DNA from: Bacillota bacterium
Lineage (GTDB): Bacteria; Bacillota; Clostridia; Peptostreptococcales; Anaerovoracaceae
Assembly: GCA_030526355.1 (NCBI GenBank)
Contig: JAUNDC010000003.1
Location: 1-64,000, forward strand
Length of the DNA stretch: 64,000 bases
Direction: 5' to 3'
Below, one piece after another: positions 18,067 through 26,505 of this stretch. The notes under the pieces were generated by a model. That model did not search any database. It was not told the DNA's origin and saw only the letters and a list, made by a program, of their open reading frames with translations. Positions within the stretch are counted from its first letter, which is position 1. Every line of letters begins with the position of its first letter. Both the position numbers and the translations under genes were made by a program.

Positions 18067-18777
18067 TTACTTTATTTTAACCGGTCTGCAGTTTAGATAA
18101 TCAAGAGAAACAAGCTGATACTCTATTCCGTAATGTACGCCTTTTATCGCACATCTGAAACCTTCCTCCCCATGTATATGGCCGTACAGTACCTTTTTTA
18201 CACCATAATCTTCAAAGAGCTGCTGAAATCCGGAAAAAGCGTTCAGCTTCGATACCGGAGGGAAATGAAGTATTCCCAGAATCTCATATTCAGCCTTTTC
18301 TTTTTTCATATAATCCTTTGCACTTGCAAGTGAGTTCTCAAGGCGAAGCAGTTCACGTTTGTATATCTTTTCATCTGCTTCCGAAAAATCTTCATTGTCA
18401 GGAGTAAGCCACCCCCTTGTGCCGCAGACAACAATATCCTCTGCCAGATAAAAATCATTCTGCACAAAGGTAATAGACTCGTACATTCTGTTAAGCTTAT
18501 TTATTCCTGACCACCACAGATCATGATTTCCCTTGAAAACCACTTTATGACCGGGCAGAGAATCCACCCAGTCAAGATCATATTTAGCTTCATTAAGTTT
18601 CAAGCCCCAGGAAATATCCCCGGGGATAATAACCGTATCATCACGCTTTATCTGCGCATACCAGTTTTCCTTTAGTCTCTCGACGTGATTGAACCACCTC
18701 GAACCGTATATGTCCATAGGCTTTTCCACATCCGGTGCAAGTGAAAGATGCAGATCGGCTGCAGCGTATATGCTCAT
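18067..18777 (-). CDS. Calcineurin-like metallophosphoesterase
   Basis: A 236-residue predicted phosphohydrolase of the COG1768 type. Metal-binding motifs: ADLHLS at 7-12, PGDISWG at about 52-58, GNHDLWW at about 78-84, LHFPP and the terminal GHIHG. The DLWW and SWGL residues are typical of this subgroup, whose substrate is unknown. The start ATG directly abuts the rmuC stop (TAAATG), which suggests translational coupling and perhaps a role with RmuC in nucleic-acid processing; that link is inference. Confidence 0.9.
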   Translation of the reverse strand: MSIYAAADLHLSLAPDVEKPMDIYGSRWFNHVERLKENWYAQIKRDDTVIIPGDISWGLKLNEAKYDLDWVDSLPGHKVVFKGNHDLWWSGINKLNRMYESITFVQNDFYLAEDIVVCGTRGWLTPDNEDFSEADEKIYKRELLRLENSLASAKDYMKKEKAEYEILGILHFPPVSKLNAFSGFQQLFEDYGVKKVLYGHIHGEEGFRCAIKGVHYGIEYQLVSLDYLNCRPVKIK

Positions 18778-19851
18778 TTATTCCTTTTTCTCCATTTCAT
18801 CATCAGTCATCTCCGAAACATTCTTCAATGCTCTCTGTATTCCTCTTGTTCTGACTCCCACCAGAGCTTCAAGTTCTTTTTGCGTCTGCTCCATTCTCAA
18901 TATGCTTCTGTCAAGAACCTCCGCGAATTTATCAAATTCACTTTTTGCCCGCGCCAGCGTATTCCAAACTTCGCCTGATTTCTTCTGAAGGGCGAATGAT
19001 CTGAACCCCATCTGAAAGCTGTTAAGCATTGCAGCCATATTGGCAGGACCTGCAATACTTACCCTGAAATCACGCTGTAATGTTTCCATCATCCCCAATC
19101 GCAAAACCTCCGCATATAGACCTTCAAAAGGCAGAAACATAACGGCAAATTCCGTGGTTTCAGGAGGATGTATATATTTGCTGCTTATATCCTTTGCTGC
19201 TTTTACTACAGCATTTTTAAGCCCATCCGATGCCGCTTTTATTTCTAGCCTGTTCCCTGAATCATATGCATTCATAAGTCTTACATACGCATCTGCAGGA
19301 AATTTAGCATCTATCGGCAGATATACAGGGGAATCTCCTTCTCCCGGAAATTTTACAGCATATTCAACGCGCTCACTTCCCCCTGAAACAGCAACGTTTT
19401 CTTCATACTGCTCCGGTGCCAGTATCTGCTGAAGTATAGCTCCAAGCTGCACCTCACCGAGGATTCCTCTTGTTTTAACATTTGACAGAATCTTCTGCAG
19501 CTCTCCAACACCGGATGCCAGGTTCCGCATCTCACCCATACCGGCTGTAACCTGCTCCAGCGTTTCACTAAGCTGCCGGTTAAGCTCCGTAAGACGCATA
19601 CTCTGCATATCGGCACTTTCTCTCTGATTCTGAGATATCATATTTCCAAGAGTTCTGATGCTGCTCTGCACCGTTTCTATGGTTTCCCGCCGTGATCTGT
19701 CTATCTCACAATGCATTTCACTGCGAAGCTCTGACATGCCCGCTCCTGTATTCTTATTCCCTGTAAATCTTATTACTATGATTATCATCAGTATTACAGC
19801 AATCACCATCACTGTAAAAAGTCCTATCAAAATAAGACTGATACTTCCCAT
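18778..19851 (-). CDS. rmuC: DNA recombination protein RmuC
   Basis: RmuC-family protein of 357 residues, proposed to limit inverted-repeat recombination; the PD-(D/E)xK-like nuclease activity is predicted, not proven. Residues 3-28 are a transmembrane anchor, about 35-105 form a coiled coil, and the conserved RmuC domain covers about 120-320 with RGILGEVQLGAIL, LPIDAKFPADAY and FLPFEGLYAEVLR. It sits between a metallophosphoesterase (zero-base gap) and a WYL regulator, an arrangement consistent with a small DNA-maintenance unit. Confidence 0.95.
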   Translation of the reverse strand: MGSISLILIGLFTVMVIAVILMIIIVIRFTGNKNTGAGMSELRSEMHCEIDRSRRETIETVQSSIRTLGNMISQNQRESADMQSMRLTELNRQLSETLEQVTAGMGEMRNLASGVGELQKILSNVKTRGILGEVQLGAILQQILAPEQYEENVAVSGGSERVEYAVKFPGEGDSPVYLPIDAKFPADAYVRLMNAYDSGNRLEIKAASDGLKNAVVKAAKDISSKYIHPPETTEFAVMFLPFEGLYAEVLRLGMMETLQRDFRVSIAGPANMAAMLNSFQMGFRSFALQKKSGEVWNTLARAKSEFDKFAEVLDRSILRMEQTQKELEALVGVRTRGIQRALKNVSEMTDDEMEKKE

Positions 19852-19888
19852 CTCCGAATCCTTTCCTTTCCTGATTGTCGCTCATATG

Positions 19889-20881
19889 TCATTGTGGTTC
19901 TTTGTATTTTTCATGCATAGAATCCACCATTTTTCTGATGGCCTCTCTAAGGTCTGCGGGTTCCAGCACCTCCACCTTTTCGCCGAACTGAACAGCCCAG
20001 TATTTCATTGCCTGCTTGTTGGTCACTGTATCCACAATCAGGTATTCACCATCATCCCTTATTCCCACATCAAAACCGAGCCAGTCTATCACATCATTGA
20101 TGCCGTCGGGACGAACCCTCAGTATCACTCTCGATGACTCACCCGAAAACATATATACATGCTCCAGCATATGCTTTGACAATCCCTGACCATCCTTGAA
20201 ATCCACCAGCTTCTCCTTTGGTTTTCTGACAGAATCAAGTATCTCAACATTGCTTATTCTTTCTATCCTGAAATGTGTAACATCATTGTATTTGTCGTTG
20301 TTTCCCACCAGATAGTATCTGCCGTTGGCGACAGCTATATAATATGGATTTACTAAATGTTTATTCTCCGTCGTCCTGTGCAGCTTCCTGTCCGCTCCGT
20401 ATTTATTGTAAAAGAACGCAATCTGTCTGCCGGCATCTATCGCCTCGCCTATGCATTCCAGATTCCAGAACAGTTCATTGCTTTCCGGACGCTCCATATT
20501 ATCCAGACTGTACACATGCTTTACACGTTTTTTAAAATGAACGCTTGCCTGAGCAATAAGCTTGTCAATAAGTGCAGCTGCCTGTCTGCCGGGGATATAC
20601 CTTGAGGCCAGCACACTGTCTATCAGCAGCCTGAGTTCACTTTCCTCAAAGACTCTGTCATCATAATAATAACCGTCGCTGTCATGAACTATTTCATAGC
20701 CTGCATCCGATAAATCTCCGAGATTTCTCGAAATAGTTTTTCTCTCACAGGTTATACCGTAGTCCTTCTTCATATAGTCAATGATATCCTGCTGCTTCAG
20801 CTTATGATCGATGTCCGAATACTTGCGCAGTATTTCCAGTATATACAGAATATACAGCTTCTTTATCTCACCTCTGCTCAT
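19889..20881 (-). CDS. WYL-domain transcriptional regulator (YafY type)
   Basis: A 330-residue regulator. The N-terminus (about 10-75) carries a winged helix-turn-helix with KQQDIIDYMKKDYGI and the following CERKTISRNLGDL recognition segment. The WYL domain spans about 145-225 (RYYLVGNNDKYND and HFRIERI), and a WCX-like extension follows. WYL domains bind nucleic-acid or nucleotide ligands in known cases, often in DNA damage or phage-defence regulators. Target and ligand here are unknown. It sits between rmuC and an uncharacterised gene and is separated from the latter by 12 bases. Confidence 0.9.
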   Translation of the reverse strand: MSRGEIKKLYILYILEILRKYSDIDHKLKQQDIIDYMKKDYGITCERKTISRNLGDLSDAGYEIVHDSDGYYYDDRVFEESELRLLIDSVLASRYIPGRQAAALIDKLIAQASVHFKKRVKHVYSLDNMERPESNELFWNLECIGEAIDAGRQIAFFYNKYGADRKLHRTTENKHLVNPYYIAVANGRYYLVGNNDKYNDVTHFRIERISNVEILDSVRKPKEKLVDFKDGQGLSKHMLEHVYMFSGESSRVILRVRPDGINDVIDWLGFDVGIRDDGEYLIVDTVTNKQAMKYWAVQFGEKVEVLEPADLREAIRKMVDSMHEKYKEPQ

Positions 20882-20893
20882 CGATTCGAATGA

Positions 20894-21352
20894 CTACTCC
20901 TCTTCATCTTCAAATGCATACTCTGTATACACAATATCAAGATCATGCAGAGCACTGTTAAGAGTATTTCTGGCTGTCTGGACCTTCTGAAAAATCTCCT
21001 TGTATTCTGAGAACTTCAATGACTCCTTGTTTGCTTTTTTCTTTAATGCAAGCTGAAGCTGTATATATGAATCACACAGATTGTTGAACACCACCAGGCA
21101 TTTTTCCAGTCTTCTGGCAACCTCCTTCGATTCTTCATCCCCCGCAGGAAAACTGATTTCTCTTACATCAATACAAAGAGCAGTTTTTTTGCATGCTCTC
21201 AGACGAGCCAGATTGCCGTCATAATCCTTCTTTTTGAAAAGGTTGCTGAATTTGGAGTCAGCTATTATCTGAAGCTCGCTCTCCTTGAATTCTTCAACTA
21301 CATCTATATAGAATTTCTCTGTCATATCTATCAGCTGTTTCTTGTGTTCCAT
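20894..21352 (-). CDS. Uncharacterised helical protein
   Basis: A 152-residue, mostly alpha-helical, charged cytoplasmic protein ending in an acidic tail (FEDEEE). I do not recognise the family with confidence; the size and helix-rich pattern faintly recall YlbF/YmcA-type proteins but no signature is clear. It has a good ribosome binding site (GGGAGG) before ATG 21352. It follows a small membrane-protein ORF that overlaps its start by 59 bases and precedes the WYL regulator by 12 bases. Confidence 0.75.
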   Translation of the reverse strand: MEHKKQLIDMTEKFYIDVVEEFKESELQIIADSKFSNLFKKKDYDGNLARLRACKKTALCIDVREISFPAGDEESKEVARRLEKCLVVFNNLCDSYIQLQLALKKKANKESLKFSEYKEIFQKVQTARNTLNSALHDLDIVYTEYAFEDEEE

Positions 21353-21485
21353 AGCGACCTCCCTCTGTTCGTCTGCTGTATATCATAATATTATAATTAT
21401 ACTCCTGTTCCTTCTTCAAGTCACCTAAAAGTGCTACAGATGCTATAATAGCAATTCCCATAAAAATCCAAGCTGCTGTTAACAT
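21294..21485 (-). CDS. Possible small membrane protein overlapping the next gene
   Basis: A 63-residue ORF starting with MLTAAWIFMGIAIIASVALL, a clear single transmembrane helix, followed by a polar tail. AGAAGG lies at a reasonable distance upstream of ATG 21485 (GTG 21494 is the alternative). Its last 59 bases overlap the 152-residue gene in a different frame, so the polar tail may be partly a by-product of that coding sequence. No family recognised. Confidence 0.45.
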   Translation of the reverse strand: MLTAAWIFMGIAIIASVALLGDLKKEQEYNYNIMIYSRRTEGGRYGTQETADRYDREILYRCS

Positions 21486-21544
21486 TTTGTTCACCTTCTT
21501 TCTTTTTATGGTTGTATTATATGAAAGTCAATGTACCAAAAATG

Positions 21545-22240
21545 TCACAGCTCTGTATTCACATTTATTATATCCCTGATTACTTCTCCTGCAATCATCA
21601 GACCCGCCACAGACGGCACAAAGGAAATGCTTCCGGGAACATGGCTGTGGGTTCTTATCGGCTCCTCTTCTGAATATAACACCTTGACACCTTTTATGCC
21701 CCGTGCCTTCAGCTCGCGCCTCATAACCTTCGCCAAAGGACATACTTTTGTCTTTTCTATTCTCGTTACCTTGAAACCGGACGGATCAAGCTTATTGCCG
21801 GTTCCCATAGATGAAATCACCGGAACATTCTCTTTGTATGCCTTCTCGATTATCGCCAGCTTTCCTGTAACTGTATCTATAGCATCTACAACATAGTCAT
21901 ATTTCCTGAAATCAAAATCACAAGCTGTCTCCGGCATAAAAAAGCACTCGATGGGATCTACTCTGCAGTCCGGATTTATATCCTTTACTCTAAGTGCCAT
22001 AGTCTCTGCCTTGGACTTACCCACAGTGCTGTGAAGTGCCGGAAGCTGTCTGTTGAGATTTGTAATATCGATAACATCCTTATCCACAAGGGTAAGTGAA
22101 CCTATTCCTGCTCTTGCCAGCCCTTCTGTAACATAACTGCCTACTCCGCCAATGCCGAAAACAATAACCGATGCTTCCTGCAACTTTTTCACACCCTCCG
22201 GACCTATAAGCATTTCCGTTCTTGCAAACTGCTGATTCAT
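21545..22240 (-). CDS. tcdA: tRNA threonylcarbamoyladenosine dehydratase
   Basis: E1-like (ThiF/MoeB fold) ATP-dependent enzyme that cyclises t6A37 of tRNA to ct6A. A nucleotide-binding VFGIGGVGSYV loop is at about 30-40, followed by the E1 signature DKDVIDITNLNRQ at about 54-66. The YDYVVDAIDTVTGK segment is typical. With 231 residues it is the stand-alone CsdL/YgdL size. The C-terminal SVAGLMIAGEVIRDI closes the domain. The gene follows recX with a 37-base gap. Confidence 0.94.
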   Translation of the reverse strand: MNQQFARTEMLIGPEGVKKLQEASVIVFGIGGVGSYVTEGLARAGIGSLTLVDKDVIDITNLNRQLPALHSTVGKSKAETMALRVKDINPDCRVDPIECFFMPETACDFDFRKYDYVVDAIDTVTGKLAIIEKAYKENVPVISSMGTGNKLDPSGFKVTRIEKTKVCPLAKVMRRELKARGIKGVKVLYSEEEPIRTHSHVPGSISFVPSVAGLMIAGEVIRDIINVNTEL

Positions 22241-22277
22241 AATATGCTGCCTTCCTGTATTAATCTGCCAGTCCGGT

Positions 22278-22739
22278 TTACACCAGCCTGTTCATCACTT
22301 TATATGCGATCTCAGTCGAAAACCCTCTGCTTACCAGCCTTCTGCCGATTTTTGCCTGGAGCTTCCTCCTGGAATCATAATCAAGCGACTCAACATCTAT
22401 TCCGCGTATTACCTGCTGACCTGCAGCCAGTGCCGCTTCCAGCTGATCCGGAACTTCCTCGAGTTCTTCAAATACCGTCTGAATAATATCTGCCGCTACA
22501 CCTTTTTCTGCAAGCTCCCGCTTTATTCTTTCGAGACCGCGTCCCTTTTCGAAACCGTATTGAAAGTACATCCTGCAGAATTCTTCATCATCAATATACC
22601 TGTACTCCTCCAGCTCCTTCACCGTATCAAGTATCTCATCGTCATTGAAGCCTTTGTTTTTCAGGTGGGTGATTATCTGCTTCCTTGTGCGGGGCTTGAC
22701 ATTAAGGTATTTTATTGCGCTATCTCTGACATCCATCAT
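22278..22739 (-). CDS. recX: Regulatory protein RecX
   Basis: Small (153-residue) helical protein that binds RecA filaments and modulates RecA activity. The three three-helix repeats of the family are present (KPRTRKQIITHLKNKGF; YIDDEEFCRMYFQYGFEKGRG; RRLVSRGFSTEIAYKVMNRLV). The start at 22739 is chosen because AGGAG is spaced seven bases upstream; the longer reading from 22772 would run further into the MBL gene. The chosen start still overlaps that gene by 20 bases, indicating coupling. Confidence 0.92.
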   Translation of the reverse strand: MMDVRDSAIKYLNVKPRTRKQIITHLKNKGFNDDEILDTVKELEEYRYIDDEEFCRMYFQYGFEKGRGLERIKRELAEKGVAADIIQTVFEELEEVPDQLEAALAAGQQVIRGIDVESLDYDSRRKLQAKIGRRLVSRGFSTEIAYKVMNRLV

Positions 22740-23556
22740 AAATATCTCCTGCAGCTGCTGCGGTGCATGCATCCCCCAGCCTTGATTTCAGCTCACACAA
22801 TGCTTTTATACCCGTGCAATGAACCGGCATTATTCTTCTGAGTCCTTCCGCTGCCACCTGTTCAACCACATATTTTCTGTTCTGATCAGATGCGCTGTAA
22901 AGGTGCATCCCGGCTGCCAGCACAGCTACCTTTTTTTCCGGAAACATAGCTTTACCTGCCTCAAGTGCTGAAATCACACCTCTGTGACTGCAGCCTGAAA
23001 AAATATAAAGTCCCTCCTGCTGCCTTATTACCAGACATTGCTCATGAGACATATCATCCTCTGCAAGATCTCCTTCTTCATTATAATAATAAAATTTCTC
23101 TGTAGGTCTGAAGCCCTCTGCATAAGGAACAGTACCTGTAATACCGATATTGTCCGTAAGGTATACAGGACCGTCTGTATATACAAGGCGTTCTCGAATA
23201 GTATTCATCTCGTCCTCTGTCCACCGTATACCGCAGGACACCTTTTCCAGGCAGCCGTTCTCCATGCCATATGACTTTCTCAAGGCATTTTTGTGAATAT
23301 ATACCGATGCCTTGCTGTTTATTCTGCAAAATGCAGGAAATCCTCCTGTATGGTCATAATGTCCATGGCTGACAACTGCCAGATCGATATCATCCAGCTT
23401 AATTTTCATTGCAACTGCATTTTTTAGCAGCATGTCGGATGCTCCTGCATCAAATAATATCTTCTTTCCGTCAGCTTCAATGTATATGGACAATCCATGT
23501 TCTGCTGTCACTCCCGGAGTATCGGTTTTGTTTTCAACCAGAAATCCAAACTTCAT
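22720..23556 (-). CDS. MBL-fold metallohydrolase (COG1237 type)
   Basis: A 278-residue metallo-beta-lactamase-fold protein. The metal motif HGHYDH appears in VVSHGHYDHTGG at about 62-73, with a later SGCSHRG motif and HCTG near the end. The arrangement matches the family annotated as methanopterin-synthase-like beta-ribofuranosylaminobenzene phosphate synthase homologues; in non-methanogens the real function is unknown. It overlaps recX by 20 bases and is seven bases below the DMT transporter. Confidence 0.88.
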   Translation of the reverse strand: MKFGFLVENKTDTPGVTAEHGLSIYIEADGKKILFDAGASDMLLKNAVAMKIKLDDIDLAVVSHGHYDHTGGFPAFCRINSKASVYIHKNALRKSYGMENGCLEKVSCGIRWTEDEMNTIRERLVYTDGPVYLTDNIGITGTVPYAEGFRPTEKFYYYNEEGDLAEDDMSHEQCLVIRQQEGLYIFSGCSHRGVISALEAGKAMFPEKKVAVLAAGMHLYSASDQNRKYVVEQVAAEGLRRIMPVHCTGIKALCELKSRLGDACTAAAAGDIYDGCQR

Positions 23557-23562
23557 ATTATA

Positions 23563-24534
23563 TCACTTCTCCTTATCTGTTTTTTCTATGCTGCTTCCGC
23601 TAAAACATATGCCAAGCACCCCGGCGATAATAAGCAAAGTGCACACCACATGATACCATCTGAGTGGTTCCCCCAGTATCACGACACCAGCCACTATCGA
23701 TATCGCCGTTGAAAGATTCCCGAATATCGTTCCCTTTACAGCCTCCATCTTGCTTAGCATATAGCTCATCAGATGAGCTGACAGGAGTATGCACCCTATC
23801 CCCAGATATGCCGTCGCGATAAACACCTGAGGATTCGCCAGAGGAGCAAAGTAGTCAGTAAATCCTTCACCGTTTGCTAGACCTTTTACTGCAGCCGCAG
23901 TATTAAAAACGATGAAGCCCATAATAACAATAGTTACTGTAATCTCTATTGGCCTGCAGTCATTTCTGGCATATCTCATAAATACGTTGCTGAGCGCCAT
24001 TGCAAAGCTTGAAATAAGCAGAAGCACAACTCCAGCCGGCTTCAGATCCAGTGTTCCGGCTCCCATTACTATCATCAGAATAAGAGACGCTACTGATAGT
24101 CCCACAAATCCATTCTGCTTCCAGGTTGATTTTTCTCCCAGAAATGCGGATGCAATCACTTTCACTATAATCGGGATTATCGCAAAGAATATTGCACCTT
24201 CAACCGATGTGGTAAATACAAGGCCGATTACCTGAAATGCCATGAATCCCACATAAAATCCTGCTGTAAGCAGAAGCTTACTCTTAGGTCTCTGCCTTAT
24301 TTCTGTCCTTATAATTCTGAAAAGCATCAGCAGTATTACAGCAGCAAAAGCAAAATCATATCTGTAACACAGGATATCCAGACTGTCAGCATATGGCTGG
24401 CTCACCTTGATTCCCAGAAATGAGAATCCTACAAGAACAGAAAAGCATACAGCTGCCGTGTACCCTTTTCTCCTGTCCGCTTTTTTCTGTTCCTCAGGCA
24501 GCATTTCTATTTTTTCTGTTTTTTTGTACAGCAT
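23563..24534 (-). CDS. EamA/DMT-family transporter (first of three)
   Basis: Inner-membrane drug/metabolite transporter with ten predicted helices in two EamA repeats, about 323 residues, after a charged 25-residue N-terminal tail. The substrate is unknown. Start choice is ambiguous: ATG 24534 (used here) or TTG 24540, which is better spaced from AAAGGA. Either start lies inside the 3' end of the phosphopantetheinyl transferase gene. Clear overall similarity to the DMT transporter at 53415-54317 suggests a paralogous pair. Confidence 0.88.
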   Translation of the reverse strand: MLYKKTEKIEMLPEEQKKADRRKGYTAAVCFSVLVGFSFLGIKVSQPYADSLDILCYRYDFAFAAVILLMLFRIIRTEIRQRPKSKLLLTAGFYVGFMAFQVIGLVFTTSVEGAIFFAIIPIIVKVIASAFLGEKSTWKQNGFVGLSVASLILMIVMGAGTLDLKPAGVVLLLISSFAMALSNVFMRYARNDCRPIEITVTIVIMGFIVFNTAAAVKGLANGEGFTDYFAPLANPQVFIATAYLGIGCILLSAHLMSYMLSKMEAVKGTIFGNLSTAISIVAGVVILGEPLRWYHVVCTLLIIAGVLGICFSGSSIEKTDKEK

Positions 24535-25007
24535 GAACAATACAGTCCTTTCTCTAACTGAAAATCAAAAAAATCAACATCATCACGATGCAGCACTGGT
24601 GTGCCTTTTATTATTTCCTCCAGCCCTCTGCCGGTATATTTGCTGTAAGCTTCCTTTCTGGTCCAGAGTCTGTAAAAGCCTTTTGCACCTTCCGATGTAA
24701 CATAATCACACTCTTCTTCGGTAAAATATCTTCTGCTTATTTTCTCTGTTCCGGCTCTGCGTTCCTGCTGTATATCCACACCTGCCGGCTGGCTGTCTAT
24801 CAGACATACGAAGCAGCTTCCGCTGTGGCTTACAGATATATTGATATCCGAATCAGCGATGTATGGCTTGCCCTTATCTGTACGCAGCACTTCGCCTGCC
24901 TCTGCCCCATACATCTCCAGGGATTTCAGAATAAGCCTGTCCGTAAGCTCCGAGCCAATGACCTCCGGAAATATTTCTTTGTAGTTTTCAAAAATATATA
25001 ACTCCAT
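24507..25007 (-). CDS. 4'-phosphopantetheinyl transferase (Sfp-like)
   Basis: Transfers phosphopantetheine from CoA to carrier-protein serines. Family motifs are visible: NISVSHSGSCF, the Mg-binding GVDIQ, and WTRKEAYSKYTGRGL. The 166-residue length is short for an Sfp-type enzyme (usually about 220), with a truncated C-terminus ending in CSCCTKKQKK. The start is placed at 25007 because the earlier ATG at 25031 falls inside the stem of the yerC terminator and would add eight non-homologous residues. No polyketide or peptide synthetase is nearby, so the natural partner is unknown. Confidence 0.85.
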   Translation of the reverse strand: MELYIFENYKEIFPEVIGSELTDRLILKSLEMYGAEAGEVLRTDKGKPYIADSDINISVSHSGSCFVCLIDSQPAGVDIQQERRAGTEKISRRYFTEEECDYVTSEGAKGFYRLWTRKEAYSKYTGRGLEEIIKGTPVLHRDDVDFFDFQLEKGLYCSCCTKKQKK

Positions 25008-25016
25008 AATCCGTTC

Positions 25017-25042
25017 AAAAAGGCGGCACATAATGTCCCGCC
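25017..25042 (-). terminator. Terminator after yerC
   Basis: Minus strand GGCGGGAC-ATTAT-GTGCCGCC followed by TTTTTG forms an eight-pair stem with one mismatch. It lies between yerC and the phosphopantetheinyl transferase start. Confidence 0.75.
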
Positions 25043-25057
25043 AGTTTTTTAAGTATA

Positions 25058-25363
25058 TTATTTTTCTTCTGCTTCCTTCATTCTGTCAAGAATACGTTTA
25101 TAACCCTCTGCTCCATATACCAGGCATTTGTTGATCCTGCTTATAGTTGCTGTTGAGGCTTTCGTAATACTTTCAATTTCGCTGTAGGTCTTGTTTTCTG
25201 ACAGCAGCTTAGCCACCTGCAGTCTCTGCGCTATTGAATGTATTTCATTGATTGTACATATATCTTCAAAAAATCTGTAGCAGTCTTCTTCATCCTCGAG
25301 CAAAAGAACAGCCTTGAACAGTTCATCGATATCATCTCTTTTAAATTTGGACTCGTATGACAT
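25058..25363 (-). CDS. yerC: YerC/YecD-family TrpR-like protein
   Basis: A 101-residue protein of the Firmicutes-specific YerC family, which has the TrpR-like helix-turn-helix fold. The HTH (SENKTYSEIESITKASTATISRINKCL) matches this family strongly. It is presumed to be a DNA-binding repressor; regulated genes and ligand are not known. It has a near-perfect promoter containing a palindrome between -35 and -10, compatible with autoregulation, and its own terminator. It is divergent from the CaCA exchanger gene. Confidence 0.93.
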   Translation of the reverse strand: MSYESKFKRDDIDELFKAVLLLEDEEDCYRFFEDICTINEIHSIAQRLQVAKLLSENKTYSEIESITKASTATISRINKCLVYGAEGYKRILDRMKEAEEK

Positions 25364-25400
25364 AAATGACTCCTTTCCACATAAACAAAATCCTTATAAA

Positions 25401-25429
25401 ATTATATCATTGTTAAACAATTCAGTCAA
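25401..25429 (-). promoter_or_regulatory. Sigma-A consensus promoter of yerC
   Basis: Minus strand TTGACT (25424-25429), 17-base spacer, TATAAT (25401-25406). Very close to consensus. The spacer holds a palindrome listed separately. Confidence 0.88.
25409..25421. promoter_or_regulatory. Palindromic operator candidate in the yerC promoter spacer
   Basis: ATTGTT-A-AACAAT is a perfect 6-1-6 inverted repeat located between the -35 and -10 of yerC. A protein bound here would block RNA polymerase. YerC itself is the obvious candidate but nothing proves it. Confidence 0.5.
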
Positions 25430-25460
25430 CATTTACTTTAGTGTCTTAAAGTGCCTTCTA

Positions 25461-25489
25461 TTGACACATCCCTTATGCAGGTTTATAAT
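25461..25489 (+). promoter_or_regulatory. Perfect sigma-A promoter of the CaCA exchanger gene
   Basis: TTGACA (25461-25466) and TATAAT (25484-25489), both exact consensus, with the ideal 17-base spacer; the ribosome binding site AAAAGGAG follows before ATG 25517. Confidence 0.93.
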
Positions 25490-25516
25490 ATATTGATTTA
25501 GAAAAAAGGAGATTTT

Positions 25517-26479
25517 ATGGTTTACATATTACTTATCGCAGGCTTTATATGTCTTGTAAAAGGTGCTGACTTCTTTGTTTCAGGAAGCTCAGCAATAGCA
25601 AAGCATTTCAATATTCCGTCTTTTGTTATCGGGCTTACAATAGTTGCTTTTGGAACAAGCCTTCCTGAAGCGGCAGTAAGTGTTACAGCCGCCCTCAAAG
25701 GGGCGAACGGAATAGCAGTTGGTAACGTTCTCGGCTCCAATATGTTCAACCTTCTGGTTGTACTTGGTGCATCATCACTTATCAAAAGCTGTCCCGTATC
25801 AAAATCAGTGCTGAAATTCGAATATCCCCTTTCCATTGCTGCAGCAGCTGTTATTGCAATCATGTGTATCGGAACCGGCAGCAATGCGCTGTTATTATCC
25901 AGATATGACGGTATCATACTTCTTGCCATATTTGTTTTCTTCATATTCTGGACAGTTAAAAGTGTCCTGAAATCAAGGCTGGAGCTTCCGGATTGCGATG
26001 ATTCCGATGAAACCGATGAATCGCCCATGAGCCCGATAAAGGGTGCTGTTCTAGCTGTTGTTGGTGCAGCAGGAATAATTATAGGGGGCGATATAGTCGT
26101 TGATAGTGCCACAAAAATCGCTTCTGATTTCGGTCTGGATCAGACGCTTATAGGGCTGACCATTGTAGCTATGGGAACTTCTCTTCCCGAGCTTGTCACC
26201 AGCGTTGTTGCAGCCCTTAAAGGTGAAACAGATATCGCAGTCGGCAATGTTATCGGCTCCAACCTGTTCAATCTGCTCTTTGTTCTGGGAATTTCAGTTA
26301 CAATACATCCAATCAAAGCAACCATGTTCTCAATATATGACTGTATAATACTGATTGCCGTAAGTCTTATCATTCTGATTCCTCTGGCAAAGAAAAAGGA
26401 GCTGACACGTATGTGGGGTATCCTGCTCCTTGTATTATATGCTTCATATCTTGCATATATTATAATGCGTACCATGTAG
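25517..26479 (+). CDS. CaCA-family Na+(K+)/Ca2+ exchanger (YrbG type)
   Basis: Inner-membrane cation antiporter of 320 residues with two inverted alpha-repeats. Each repeat carries the family signature: GLTIVAFGTSLPEAAVSVTA and GNVLGSNMFNLL in the first, GLTIVAMGTSLPELVTSVVA and GNVIGSNLFNLL in the second. A charged loop (DCDDSDETDESP) separates the halves. It expels Ca2+ or another cation using an ion gradient; exact ions are not predictable. Monocistronic, with a perfect promoter and its own terminator. Confidence 0.95.
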   Translation: MVYILLIAGFICLVKGADFFVSGSSAIAKHFNIPSFVIGLTIVAFGTSLPEAAVSVTAALKGANGIAVGNVLGSNMFNLLVVLGASSLIKSCPVSKSVLKFEYPLSIAAAAVIAIMCIGTGSNALLLSRYDGIILLAIFVFFIFWTVKSVLKSRLELPDCDDSDETDESPMSPIKGAVLAVVGAAGIIIGGDIVVDSATKIASDFGLDQTLIGLTIVAMGTSLPELVTSVVAALKGETDIAVGNVIGSNLFNLLFVLGISVTIHPIKATMFSIYDCIILIAVSLIILIPLAKKKELTRMWGILLLVLYASYLAYIIMRTM

Positions 26480-26504
26480 CTGTCTGCAGTACGCTTTATT
26501 TTTG
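26467..26504 (+). terminator. Terminator overlapping the end of the CaCA exchanger gene
   Basis: GCGTAC (26467-26472) pairs with GTACGC (26489-26494) around a 16-base loop containing the stop codon, followed by TTTATTTTT. The stem is only six pairs, so confidence is moderate. Confidence 0.55.
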
Positions 26505-26505
26505 C

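Noticed and set aside
25008..25031. Phosphopantetheinyl transferase start at ATG 25031
   Set aside because: It is inside the stem of the yerC terminator and would add eight residues with no family match.
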